NCBI RefSeq assembly: GCF_014652835.1
Contig: NZ_BMZO01000001.1
Span: 124,001 to 188,000 of the forward strand
From: Limoniibacter endophyticus
GTDB lineage: Bacteria > Pseudomonadota > Alphaproteobacteria > Rhizobiales > Rhizobiaceae
Length of the DNA: 64,000 bases
Direction: 5' to 3'
Shown here one piece after another: positions 28,614 to 37,218 of the stretch. Each line of letters starts with the position of its first letter. The stretch's first letter is position 1. A program made the position numbers and the translations under genes. The notes under the pieces are model-generated. The model did no database searches, was not told where the DNA came from, and was given only the letters and a program-made list of their open reading frames with translations.

Positions 28614-29978
28614 TCAGTTGCGCTTCTTCTGATTGATAATGTCCTGCGCCCGTATCCAGGAGGGAGATCCCTTCACCAGGCGTGTCTGCGCGCGGGCCGC
28701 AAAGATACGCGCCTCCAGGAGATTGCCACCGTGATAATGACCCTCCGCCGTGGCCAGTTCGGCCTCGCCAATCTCTCCCATTTGCCCGTAGGCTTGCGCA
28801 AGGAAGCGATAGCCGGTGATATTGCCGGGATCCTTGTCGAGCCCTTCACGCAGGATACGTGTCGCAGCCTTCACATTTCCGGGATTTCCGGTCGCTAGGA
28901 GCGCGCGACCGTAGGAGACACGGATCAGGCCAGAGTTGGACTTGTCCAGTTGCATCGCTTTTTTATAGGCGTTGGCTGCCTCGCTGGCCATATTGGCCTT
29001 GAGATAGGAATCACCCAGCAACTCGTGGAAATAAGCGTTCTGTGGCTGCTTCTTGGCCAGAGCCTGCGCCCGTGTAACTGCGTCGCGTGGATTGCCATTC
29101 GTATAGGCAGAGAGCGCCGTCATATATTGTGAAACGAGCGGATCCGGATTGCGCATCATGCGCGCTGCCGCCTGTGCGCCCTGCATGTGAACCGCAATCT
29201 TGGCACGCATCAGATCATGGCGCAGTTGAAGGGCAGGCGGATCCCTTCTGTCGAAATGTGGACTTTTCTTTGCCAACGTTTCCAGATTGGCGATACGCTC
29301 ACGCGGCATTGGATGCGACACCTGATAGGGATCGACACGCGTGCCTGCAAGCGCAAGCGCGCTTTGAAAACGCGAGAAGGTTTTCAACATGCCTTGCGCG
29401 GACTGGCCTGTCGCTTCAAGATAGCTAACGGCCATACGATCTGCCGTCACCTCTTCGCCGCGCTGATAACCAAGGATGCTGCGGCGCGCCATTTCCGGTC
29501 CCCCCGCCGCCATGCCCATGCCTGCCTTGCCAAGCCCATCGGAATTCGTGGCGGCAGCCGCCGCAACAGCGCCCATGCCAAGCAGGCTGGCGACGATCGC
29601 CATGGTCTGTGCTCGAGCGAGTTGTCCGCGCAACCGCTCCTGGTGGCCGCCAGCAAGATGGCCAGTCTCATGGGCAAGAACGCCGATGATCTCATTAGGG
29701 GTTTCCGACGTCATCAACGCACCCGCATTGACGAAAATGCGCCGCCCGTCCACGAAAGCGTTGAAGGAACGGTCATTGACGATGACGATCTCGATACCCG
29801 ATCGCGAGAGACCCGCAGCCCGGAGAATCGGTGTTGTATAATCGCGGACAAGCGCCTCTATCTCCGCGTCGCGTATAATCGATACGCTGCGCTGGGCATA
29901 TGCGGCACTTGTTACGGCAATGGAACTGAAGGCCAACGTTAAAGCCAGACTGCTTCGCGCCAAAAACCTGCCGATCAT
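28614..29978 (-). CDS. Periplasmic M48 metalloprotease with TPR repeats (BepA-like)
   Basis: The 454-residue protein has a signal peptide (cut near AAYAQ), an M48 peptidase domain with the zinc motif HETGH followed by a glycine-rich segment, the downstream zinc ligand region EVTADRMAVSY, and a C-terminal TPR region (about 290-454). It resembles BepA/YfgC, which degrades or assists stalled outer-membrane proteins and LptD. The ATG at 29978 has GGAGCGAGG upstream; a start eight codons earlier is possible but would weaken the signal peptide. It is next to the DsbA-like gene, a sensible pairing for envelope quality control. Confidence 0.92.
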   Translation of the reverse strand: MIGRFLARSSLALTLAFSSIAVTSAAYAQRSVSIIRDAEIEALVRDYTTPILRAAGLSRSGIEIVIVNDRSFNAFVDGRRIFVNAGALMTSETPNEIIGVLAHETGHLAGGHQERLRGQLARAQTMAIVASLLGMGAVAAAAATNSDGLGKAGMGMAAGGPEMARRSILGYQRGEEVTADRMAVSYLEATGQSAQGMLKTFSRFQSALALAGTRVDPYQVSHPMPRERIANLETLAKKSPHFDRRDPPALQLRHDLMRAKIAVHMQGAQAAARMMRNPDPLVSQYMTALSAYTNGNPRDAVTRAQALAKKQPQNAYFHELLGDSYLKANMASEAANAYKKAMQLDKSNSGLIRVSYGRALLATGNPGNVKAATRILREGLDKDPGNITGYRFLAQAYGQMGEIGEAELATAEGHYHGGNLLEARIFAARAQTRLVKGSPSWIRAQDIINQKKRN

Positions 29979-30204
29979 ACCTCGCTCCCGAACTGTCTGC
30001 ATCGTAGCAATCGTGGAACCACGACCCTTATCAACTCTACCGAACCCATAGCATAGAACGCAGCGCGGGTAAGGCCCACTCTTTCGATCACCATTTTGTG
30101 GCGAATGGGGCGATTATGCGGTCACGATCGCTTGCCCTTGAGGCAATTCCCAAACCGGATGCAATAGGCTACGACGCACGAAACGGATTTGATGGAGAAA
30201 GCCG

Positions 30205-31353
30205 GTGCAAATCAATCTGTCGACGCGTGGCAACGTCGAACCCTTCCATGCCATGGACGTTCTCGCTGAGGCGAATCGGCTGCGTTCCGAAGGGCGCTCG
30301 ATAATCTCCATGGCGGTTGGCCAGCCGGCAGCACCCGCACCGCAGATCGTGCGCGATTCTGCTGCCGCGGCACTCGTGGACGGGCGCATTTCCTACACTG
30401 ACGCGTTGGGTCTCCGCATCATTCGCCGTGCAATTAGCGAGCACTATCGCGATCATTATGCCGTAGATGTCGCTCCAGAGCGCATCTGCATTACGACCGG
30501 TTCTTCCGCCGGCTTCAACCTCGCCTTCCTGTCGCTGTTCGATGTCGGCGATCGCGTCGCAATCAGCGAGCCGGGTTATCCTGCCTATCGCAACATTCTG
30601 CGAGCGTTGGGTCTCGAGGTTGTCGAAATTCCACTCGATGGTGCCTCGAACCTGACGGCTGCGGCTCTTGAGACTGCCCATCGTGTAAAGCCGCTGAGGG
30701 GTGTCCTTTTCGCCAGTCCGGCCAATCCGACCGGCGCCAATATCGCGCAGGACGAACTTAAAGCCATCCTCGAACTGTGCGAAAAGGAAAACATCGCACC
30801 GATCTCGGACGAGATTTACCATCGTCTGTCCTACGAAAGCGAGGACGTGACCGCGCTTGGCTTCAGCGCTCGCGTCACCGTCATCAACTCCTTCTCCAAA
30901 TATTATTGCATGACCGGCTGGCGTATCGGCTGGATGGTTCTGCCGGACCCACTTGTGCGCACCGTCGAACGCATTCAACAAAGCCTTTATATTTCCGCGC
31001 CGGAACTGTCGCAGATCGCAGCCTCCAAGGCTTTCGAAGCGAGCAGGGAACTCGACATTATCCGTGAAGGCTATATCAAGAACCGTGCGCTCCTGAGCCA
31101 TAACCTTGCCAGATTACGCCTGCCGCTGATAACGCCGATGGATGGCGCCTTCTACGCCTATTGTGACATCAGCGCGCATGCTAATGATTCCATGAGCTTT
31201 GCCAAGCGTATGCTGCACGAGGCGGGCGTTGCGGCTACCCCTGGTATTGATTTTGACACGCGCGAAGGCCATCGCTCCATGCGCTTTTCCTATGCCGGCA
31301 GCTTCGAGGATATGCAGGAGGCTCTTGAGAGACTTGCTGGTTGGATAGGATAA
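30205..31353 (+). CDS. Class I/II pyridoxal-phosphate aminotransferase
   Basis: The 382-residue protein is a fold-type I aminotransferase: the SPANPTGA segment near residue 172, the DEIYH motif near residue 203 and the PLP lysine in INSFSKYYCMTGWRIGW near residue 232, followed by an FSYAGS arginine-type carboxylate contact near the end. The amino acid substrate cannot be assigned from these motifs. The start is GTG with GGAG upstream. It is divergent from the M48 gene. Confidence 0.93.
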   Translation: MQINLSTRGNVEPFHAMDVLAEANRLRSEGRSIISMAVGQPAAPAPQIVRDSAAAALVDGRISYTDALGLRIIRRAISEHYRDHYAVDVAPERICITTGSSAGFNLAFLSLFDVGDRVAISEPGYPAYRNILRALGLEVVEIPLDGASNLTAAALETAHRVKPLRGVLFASPANPTGANIAQDELKAILELCEKENIAPISDEIYHRLSYESEDVTALGFSARVTVINSFSKYYCMTGWRIGWMVLPDPLVRTVERIQQSLYISAPELSQIAASKAFEASRELDIIREGYIKNRALLSHNLARLRLPLITPMDGAFYAYCDISAHANDSMSFAKRMLHEAGVAATPGIDFDTREGHRSMRFSYAGSFEDMQEALERLAGWIG

Positions 31354-31406
31354 TTATTTATTATTTCAGATCGTTATCGATATTTTCTCACCTAAAGAAT
31401 GCACCT

Positions 31407-31438
31407 TAAAGAAAGGCCCCCATCCGGAGATGGAGGCC
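31407..31438 (-). terminator. Rho-independent terminator of glnA
   Basis: On the minus strand a 10-bp stem with one mismatch (GGCCTCCATC/GATGGGGGCC, loop TCCG) is followed by TTTCTTT, 33 bases after the glnA stop. Confidence 0.8.
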
Positions 31439-31470
31439 GTCCCCTCTGTGTTATAAAGGCATCCGCCGAA

Positions 31471-32880
31471 TTAGACGGAGTAGTACATGTCGAACTCGAC
31501 CGGATGTGGCGTCATTTCGAAACGCATCACTTCGGCCATCTTCAGTTCGATGAAGCTGTCGATCTGATCATCGTCGAACACGCCGCCAGCCTTGAGGAAG
31601 TCGCGGTCCTTGTCCAGGTTCTCCAGCGCTTCACGAAGCGAACCACTGACGGTCGGAATTTCCTTCAGTTCCTTGGCAGGCAGATCGTAAAGATCCTTGT
31701 CCATGGCCTGGCCTGGATGGATCTTGTTTTTGATGCCGTCGAGACCAGCCATCAGAAGCGCCGCAAATCCAAGATACGGGTTTGCAGTCGGATCGGGGAA
31801 GCGAACTTCGACGCGCTTTGCCTTCGGATTCGAGCCGAATGGAATACGGCAGGAAGCCGACCGGTTACGTGCCGAATAGGCAAGCAGAACCGGTGCTTCA
31901 TAGCCCGGGACCAGACGTTTGTAGGAATTGGTCGACGGGTTGGTGAAGGCGTTGATGGCTTTTGCATGCTTGATCACGCCACCGATGAAGAACAGGCAAG
32001 TCTCTGAAAGGCCGGCATATTCATTACCAGCGAATGTCGGCTTGCCATCCTTCCAGATCGACATGTGAACGTGCATACCTGAGCCATTGTCGCCGAATAC
32101 CGGCTTCGGCATGAAGGTAGCTGTCTTGCCGTAAGCATTAGCGACCTGGTGCACGACGTACTTGTACTGCTGCATCTTGTCGGCGTTGCGAACCAGCGTG
32201 TCGAACTTGACGCCTAGCTCGTGCTGGGCGGCAGCCACTTCGTGGTGGTGCTTCTCGACCGCAACACCCATCTCGCCCAGGACCGAAAGCATTTCAGAGC
32301 GCATGTCCTGACAGCTATCAATCGGTGGAACCGGGAAGTAGCCGCCCTTGACGCGCGGACGGTGCCCCATATTGCCGACTTCATAGTCGGTGTCGTCATT
32401 CGACGGCAGTTCCGTGGAGTCGAGCTTGAAGCCGGTATTGTAGGGATCGGCCTTGTATTTGACGTCGTCGAAAACGAAGAACTCGGCTTCAGGACCAACA
32501 AAAACCGTGTCGCCAAAGCCCTCTGATTTCAGGTAGGCCTCGGCCTTCTTGGCGGTGCTGCGCGGATCGCGATTGTAGGACTCGCCCGAGATGGGATCCA
32601 GAATGTCGCAGGTGATAACCATGGTCGACTGCGCAAAGAACGGGTCCATATGTGCCGTTTCCGGATCCGGCATCAAAACCATGTCGGATTCGTTGATAGC
32701 TTTCCAGCCAGCAATCGACGAGCCGTCGAACATGACGCCATCGGCGAACATATCTTCATCGACCAGACCGACGTCCATGGTGACATGCTGCCACTTGCCG
32801 CGCGGGTCAGTGAAGCGCAGGTCAACGAACTTGATGTCCTCATCCTTGATCTGCTCCAGGATGTCTTTTGCTGTCGTCAT
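31471..32880 (-). CDS. glnA: Glutamine synthetase type I
   Basis: GlnA condenses ammonia and glutamate to glutamine. The 469-residue protein has the beta-Asp region [11 protein letters not shown] near residue 50, the GNGSGMHVH-like loop ([11 protein letters not shown]), and the adenylylation tyrosine in [10 protein letters not shown] near residue 400, so it is expected to be controlled by GlnE adenylylation. Cotranscription with glnB 47 bases upstream is the classic rhizobial glnBA operon. Confidence 0.98.
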   Translation of the reverse strand: MTTAKDILEQIKDEDIKFVDLRFTDPRGKWQHVTMDVGLVDEDMFADGVMFDGSSIAGWKAINESDMVLMPDPETAHMDPFFAQSTMVITCDILDPISGESYNRDPRSTAKKAEAYLKSEGFGDTVFVGPEAEFFVFDDVKYKADPYNTGFKLDSTELPSNDDTDYEVGNMGHRPRVKGGYFPVPPIDSCQDMRSEMLSVLGEMGVAVEKHHHEVAAAQHELGVKFDTLVRNADKMQQYKYVVHQVANAYGKTATFMPKPVFGDNGSGMHVHMSIWKDGKPTFAGNEYAGLSETCLFFIGGVIKHAKAINAFTNPSTNSYKRLVPGYEAPVLLAYSARNRSASCRIPFGSNPKAKRVEVRFPDPTANPYLGFAALLMAGLDGIKNKIHPGQAMDKDLYDLPAKELKEIPTVSGSLREALENLDKDRDFLKAGGVFDDDQIDSFIELKMAEVMRFEMTPHPVEFDMYYSV

Positions 32881-32927
32881 AATGAATTCCCTGTGGATGG
32901 CGTGGATAGGTAATTTGCTGGTGGGGG

Positions 32928-33266
<339 letters not shown>

Positions 33267-33319
33267 TCAGTCCGAACTCCGCTTGAGTAAGGTCACCGCG
33301 ACCGCTCATTCGAATGTTA

Positions 33320-33336
33320 AGCATGGAGCGTGCCAA
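33320..33336 (-). promoter_or_regulatory. Sigma54-type (-24/-12) promoter of glnB-glnA
   Basis: On the minus strand TTGGCACGCTCCATGCT matches the RpoN consensus YTGGCACG-N4-TTGCT with one mismatch (A for T in the -12 part). It ends about 54 bases before the glnB ATG. An imperfect palindrome further upstream (33364-33392; ACTCG-N8-CGAGT core) might be an activator site. Rhizobial glnB is known to use NtrC and RpoN, so the assignment fits. Confidence 0.75.
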
Positions 33337-33339
33337 GTC

Positions 33340-33910
33340 CACATGGAAGCATAAATAAAAATCTGCGAACTCGATTTTAAACGAGTAGCGCAGGCTTTCC
33401 GAGGTCAGAACGGCTAAAAAAGATGCAGGGTGTCGCGTCGGCTTTGAGTGGTAGATCGGGGCAGAACGATTTCGATCGGGATCATGTGCGTAAATATTAG
33501 TCATCGTGATTTAATTTGCGGCAATATACCCAACTCTCCGGGGCAGTTTGTTTTTCTGTGCAGTGGCCTTGAAAAGGACGCATTGCATGAACATATAGGC
33601 TTGGTGCAGCGCGTCCCTGACGAGGTCGATGCGCTTTTAGTCCTCAGCTTTTCCGACCACGGATGTACTGGCGAGTTGAGCAAAGAGGGCGCACTCTCAC
33701 GTGAGAAGCGGGAGCCGTTGGATCAGTCCAGCGGCTTTTTGCGTTTTAAAACTAATCAATGTCTCGATGGACGTCGTTTTCGACAGCAGGTTGATAACGA
33801 GACGATAAGTGCAACACCTATCAAACCGGCTGCATCCAGGCGCTGTCCATAAATCACTCATTCAGCAAGAGCGACGAGCAGCCATCGATGAGTGACGGAG
33901 AAAGGCGGGT
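33340..33910. other. Intergenic stretch upstream of glnB, no clear gene
   Basis: About 570 bases separate the glnB promoter and the next small frame. A plus-strand frame of about 120 codons runs from 33490 to 33852 (…SGLEKDALHEHIG…), but I see no family motif, no strong ribosome site and no continuation of a neighbouring gene. It may be a decayed gene or chance. Confidence 0.4.
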
Positions 33911-33927
33911 AAAGCCCCGAAGGCTTT
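33911..33927 (-). terminator. Small hairpin after the 43-aa frame
   Basis: A 6-bp stem AAAGCC/GGCTTT around a TTCGG loop begins at the stop codon of the 43-residue frame. No T-run follows, so its strength is doubtful. Confidence 0.35.
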
Positions 33928-34058
33928 CATCGCACTTGTTCGGCGACCTCTGCCATAATCGCTAGGGCGAGAGGAGCGTAGCTGGCATGGTTGAGCAACT
34001 CCTTATGGGGAGCTGTCCAACCGTCAGAAATTGTTAGGACCGTCACGCCCTTATTCAT
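33927..34058 (-). CDS. Small hypothetical frame or gene 3' remnant (43 aa)
   Basis: The frame encodes 43 residues starting MNKGVTVLTISDGWTAPHK and ending MAEVAEQVR, with a composition like real protein and a hairpin at the stop. No family is recognised and no good ribosome site is seen. It lies 16 bases after the serine hydrolase stop on the same strand. It could be a small coupled gene or the surviving end of a lost one. Confidence 0.35.
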   Translation of the reverse strand: MNKGVTVLTISDGWTAPHKELLNHASYAPLALAIMAEVAEQVR

Positions 34059-34074
34059 GATTGAGAGATTTTGC

Positions 34075-35304
34075 CTAGTTCAGCTCTTCAGCAACCGCGT
34101 CGAAAAACTCCAGCGGATCGATCGGCTCTTTGCCGGTCGGTTTCGACTGCGCGCCGAATGTAACGATAACGACATTCTTCGCTGGGTTAATATAGATGTT
34201 CTGGCCGTGAATGCCGATCGCTGCAAAGGCCTTGTCGTTAATCGACGGCTCGGTCCACCCCGTCCACCACATATAGCCATAGTCAAGCGTCTCGCCATTC
34301 TTAAGCTTTGTCGGCTGCGATGCCTCCGCAACCCAGCCGTCGGGGAGGGCAGAGATCCCGTCCACCTTGGCTTCATTCAGGAAGAACAGGCCGAAACGGC
34401 CGTAGTCGCGCAACGTGGCACTGATGCCGCTCCCCCCGATCTCGACACCGTCCGGTGAATCCAGCCACCACGTGGCATCAGATTCCATGCCAGCCGGCCG
34501 CCAGATTTTCTCAGACAGATATTCCGACAGCGGCTTTCGGATCGCACCCCTGACGATCTCGCCAAGCACCTGTGTTTCGCCGGTACTGTAAGTATTGACC
34601 GTGCCTGGTTCTGCCGCGCGGGGCAGGGACGCCATAAGCTTCATCGCCGATCCCGGCTCTTGCGATATCTGTGCCTTCAGCAATGCGCGCCGGTCAGAAC
34701 CGGGATCCGTATAGGTTTCGTTCCACTTGACCCCGGACGACATCATCAGCACGTCCCTAACCGTAACGCCATCATAGGCGCTGCCTTCCAGCGCCGGAAC
34801 ATAATCCACTACCTGCGCATCCAGACCCGAAATAAGCCCATCCTTTATCGCGATGCCGGTTAGAGTTGAAGTGATCGACTTCGCCACTGACATCGACATC
34901 CAACGCGTATCTTCCGTATTGCCGCGCTGATAGGTTTCGTAGGCGATCTTACCATCCTTCAACACAAGCAGCGCCGTGATGCTGTCGAGCGCCATGAAAT
35001 CATGAAGGTCATAGCTTTCGTCGCCGATCTTGAAGCTGACATTGACCAGTTGCTTCTCGGATCTCGGGAGTTCGGAAGGGCGACCGCCCGCCTTGACCAC
35101 GCGCGTTGGGAACAGGCGATCGATATTGCGGAAAGTCGCGACTGCGTCGTCCGGTAACAGTGCCCCGTCGTAAACCTGTTCGACAGTGCCGATCTTCTCG
35201 CCGCTGTGCGGATTTTTCGGTGTTTGCGCAACCGCGTTCAGGCACGTTGCCGCGTATAATGCTGCCCCCAGGATAAGACGGCCCGCTGGTTTTTGCTCGA
35301 TCAT
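34075..35304 (-). CDS. Periplasmic serine hydrolase (beta-lactamase / 6-aminohexanoate-dimer hydrolase family)
   Basis: The 409-residue protein has a signal peptide (cut near NAVAQ), the SxxK motif SVAK near residue 138 with the nucleophile serine, and a YST segment in the place of the class C YxN motif near residue 200. Together with WWLDSPDGVEIGGSG and YGYMWWTGW segments it belongs to the class C-like esterase/amidase group. True substrate unknown; nothing suggests antibiotic resistance. The ATG has an almost perfect GGGAGGTGATC ribosome site, which decides the start. Confidence 0.88.
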   Translation of the reverse strand: MIEQKPAGRLILGAALYAATCLNAVAQTPKNPHSGEKIGTVEQVYDGALLPDDAVATFRNIDRLFPTRVVKAGGRPSELPRSEKQLVNVSFKIGDESYDLHDFMALDSITALLVLKDGKIAYETYQRGNTEDTRWMSMSVAKSITSTLTGIAIKDGLISGLDAQVVDYVPALEGSAYDGVTVRDVLMMSSGVKWNETYTDPGSDRRALLKAQISQEPGSAMKLMASLPRAAEPGTVNTYSTGETQVLGEIVRGAIRKPLSEYLSEKIWRPAGMESDATWWLDSPDGVEIGGSGISATLRDYGRFGLFFLNEAKVDGISALPDGWVAEASQPTKLKNGETLDYGYMWWTGWTEPSINDKAFAAIGIHGQNIYINPAKNVVIVTFGAQSKPTGKEPIDPLEFFDAVAEELN

Positions 35305-35404
35305 GATCACCTCCCAAGATGCTCCCACTGTTTCTCAAGCCACTCTCCGAAGCAAGGGCAGATCCTGCCGACCGGAACGATTAGACCGGGACTTGTCCGA
35401 CTAA

Positions 35405-36240
35405 AGCTTTCCTTCGTCTCCACGGGCAACAGAAATAGTGCACGCCTCATTAGAGAACATAATAATCGAATAAATTCAAAGCCTTACAAAAAAGTCTTCA
35501 TCGTGGATGCATATCAGCGTCAATGGAATAATTATCCAAGCAATTTCAATCATTTAAAAAAATAAGCGCCGCTAGATCGCCCAAATCCATCCACACCCTG
35601 GCCGGCTGCGCGATACTTCTCGTGCGTCAGGGATAGGTGAGCTCCCGAACACCGAGACGCTGAGACAGCGGGCGGAAACCGCCGTTTGGCCTGGCAAGCC
35701 GGACGGAGGGCCGAACGAGAGAAGATTTGCGACCTTCTCTCCTCTTCGGGTTCTTCCAGATACCGTCAGGGCATGTGGAAGCATGCGAAATTGAAATGAA
35801 ATGCAACGGGCCACATGCCCTGATCCCATTTCATTTCCCATCAACCGTGCGGCATTCGCCGTGGCGGATTTCAGTCATGACTATTCGGCATTTGCGAAGA
35901 TACGCCAGCGGAAAGCCAGCGCCGACGCGTGTCCAGCGCTCAGACGAGCGTCTATACTCCCCTCGGTCACTCTCGTCCCCGAGTTCCGTTGAATACCAAG
36001 GATATCAGGCCCGTGAGTGGCGGCGCGACTTGCCGCCTAGTGATATCATTCTGCTGCGTATTCAGACCGGACAACCGTCAGGCAGCGGCGTATCTTCAAA
36101 AAGATTTCGTCAATCATATCCGCCCGCCTCGCGATTAAGTCAGTGTCTTGTGTCGTCACCCGGTTGCACCGATGCTGTCATGGTTGCAAATATGATCACC
36201 GACGTCCTCCTCGGCCAATCCGGCTCCGCCTCTCTTTGCC
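35405..36240. other. Gene-poor stretch with AT-rich patch and palindromes
   Basis: About 840 bases without a supported gene. At 35450-35568 the sequence turns AT-rich and a plus-strand frame ending in VFIVDAYQRQWNNYPS and a lysine-rich tail reads like a fragment of a foreign protein. From 35570 the base composition returns to normal and carries interlaced inverted repeats. Frames of 90 to 170 codons on both strands lack family features. Confidence 0.5.
35766..35837. repeat. Interlaced inverted repeats
   Basis: A perfect 13-bp arm (TCAGGGCATGTGG at 35766-35778) pairs with 35811-35823, and a perfect 10-bp arm (GAAATGAAAT at 35793-35802) pairs with 35828-35837. The order A-B-A'-B' is that of a pseudoknot in RNA. 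The element may be one copy of a dispersed repeat; this cannot be tested within the window. Confidence 0.65.
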
Positions 36241-36261
36241 ATGCCTGAGGACCGCCCTGCG

Positions 36262-37074
36262 TTACTCGCCTCGCAGCCTCCGCATCAGCGCCTGCGCGCC
36301 GAAAGGCGCACGCACCTTGCCCTCCGTGATGAAGAAGACAAAAACGTCCCGCGGCTTTTTCTCTGCATCACCAACCTGGCCGATATAGGGGAGATCATCG
36401 GGCGTGCCGCCATCAGCCCAGATTTGTGTCCGCTTCGCCCATGCATCGAGATCGCTGTCCGGATAACAATCGGGATTGTCATCGCTGCCGCGCTGCAAGC
36501 GTGCATAGACGAAATCTCCAGTCACATCGGCAATTTCCGGATACTCCGCATGGTGCGCATACACGATGGCACATCCATATTTGCGGGCGAGCGCCGGAAA
36601 TTGCGGCGTGCAGAAACTCTCATTACGCACTTCCAGCGCATGCCGCAGGACGATGCCGTCCTGTTTACTCGGCAGCAGTTTCAAGAAGGCTTCGAAATCC
36701 TCCTGATCGAATTTTTTTGTCGGCATAAATTGCCAGAGGATCGGGCCAAGCTTTGCTCCCAGCTCGCTGATCCCGCTTGAAAGGAACCGTTCCATGGACT
36801 CACCGGCCTCGGCAAGTATCCTGCGATTGGTAACGAAGCGATTGCCCTTCAGCGTGAAAATGAAATCGTCAGGTGTTTCGGAAGCCCATTTGGCAAAGGT
36901 TTCCGGCTTCTGCGAACCATAATAAGTGCCATTGACCTCGATCGCCGGTACGGCTCGACTGGCAAACTCCAGTTGACGCTTCTTTGCAAGCTTCTCCGGA
37001 TAAAAGCTCTCATCCCACGGTTCGAACGTCCAGCCGCCCATGCCAGCGCGGATTCTTGCTGCGTGCTCGGTCAT
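36262..37074 (-). CDS. DUF72 (YecE-like) TIM-barrel protein
   Basis: The 270-residue protein begins IRAGMGGWTFEPWDESFYP and has VNGTYYGSQKPETFAKWASE near residue 48 and FTLKGNRFVTN near residue 72, which are the hallmarks of DUF72. Members are cytoplasmic TIM-barrel proteins with no firm biochemical role, although phosphohydrolase activity has been suspected. It is on the same strand as uvrA but 145 bases downstream of it, with nothing else in between. Confidence 0.9.
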   Translation of the reverse strand: MTEHAARIRAGMGGWTFEPWDESFYPEKLAKKRQLEFASRAVPAIEVNGTYYGSQKPETFAKWASETPDDFIFTLKGNRFVTNRRILAEAGESMERFLSSGISELGAKLGPILWQFMPTKKFDQEDFEAFLKLLPSKQDGIVLRHALEVRNESFCTPQFPALARKYGCAIVYAHHAEYPEIADVTGDFVYARLQRGSDDNPDCYPDSDLDAWAKRTQIWADGGTPDDLPYIGQVGDAEKKPRDVFVFFITEGKVRAPFGAQALMRRLRGE

Positions 37075-37218
37075 ATCAAACCTCCCAATAATCCGTAAGC
37101 GCGGCGGCTCAGCAGCTGCACTTGTCGCTTATGCCCAAAAACCAGTCGCATGCTTGAAGCGAATGCGTACGATGCCCGCCCGTACGCATTGCAGCATATC
37201 CATCGGTTTCATGACAAC

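Noticed and set aside
30169-31101. 310-codon minus-strand frame opposite the aminotransferase
   Set aside because: Mirror frame of a gene with the intact PLP motif.
33490-33852. Plus-strand frame of about 120 codons upstream of glnB
   Set aside because: Reads somewhat like protein but lacks a ribosome site, family motif and neighbour support.
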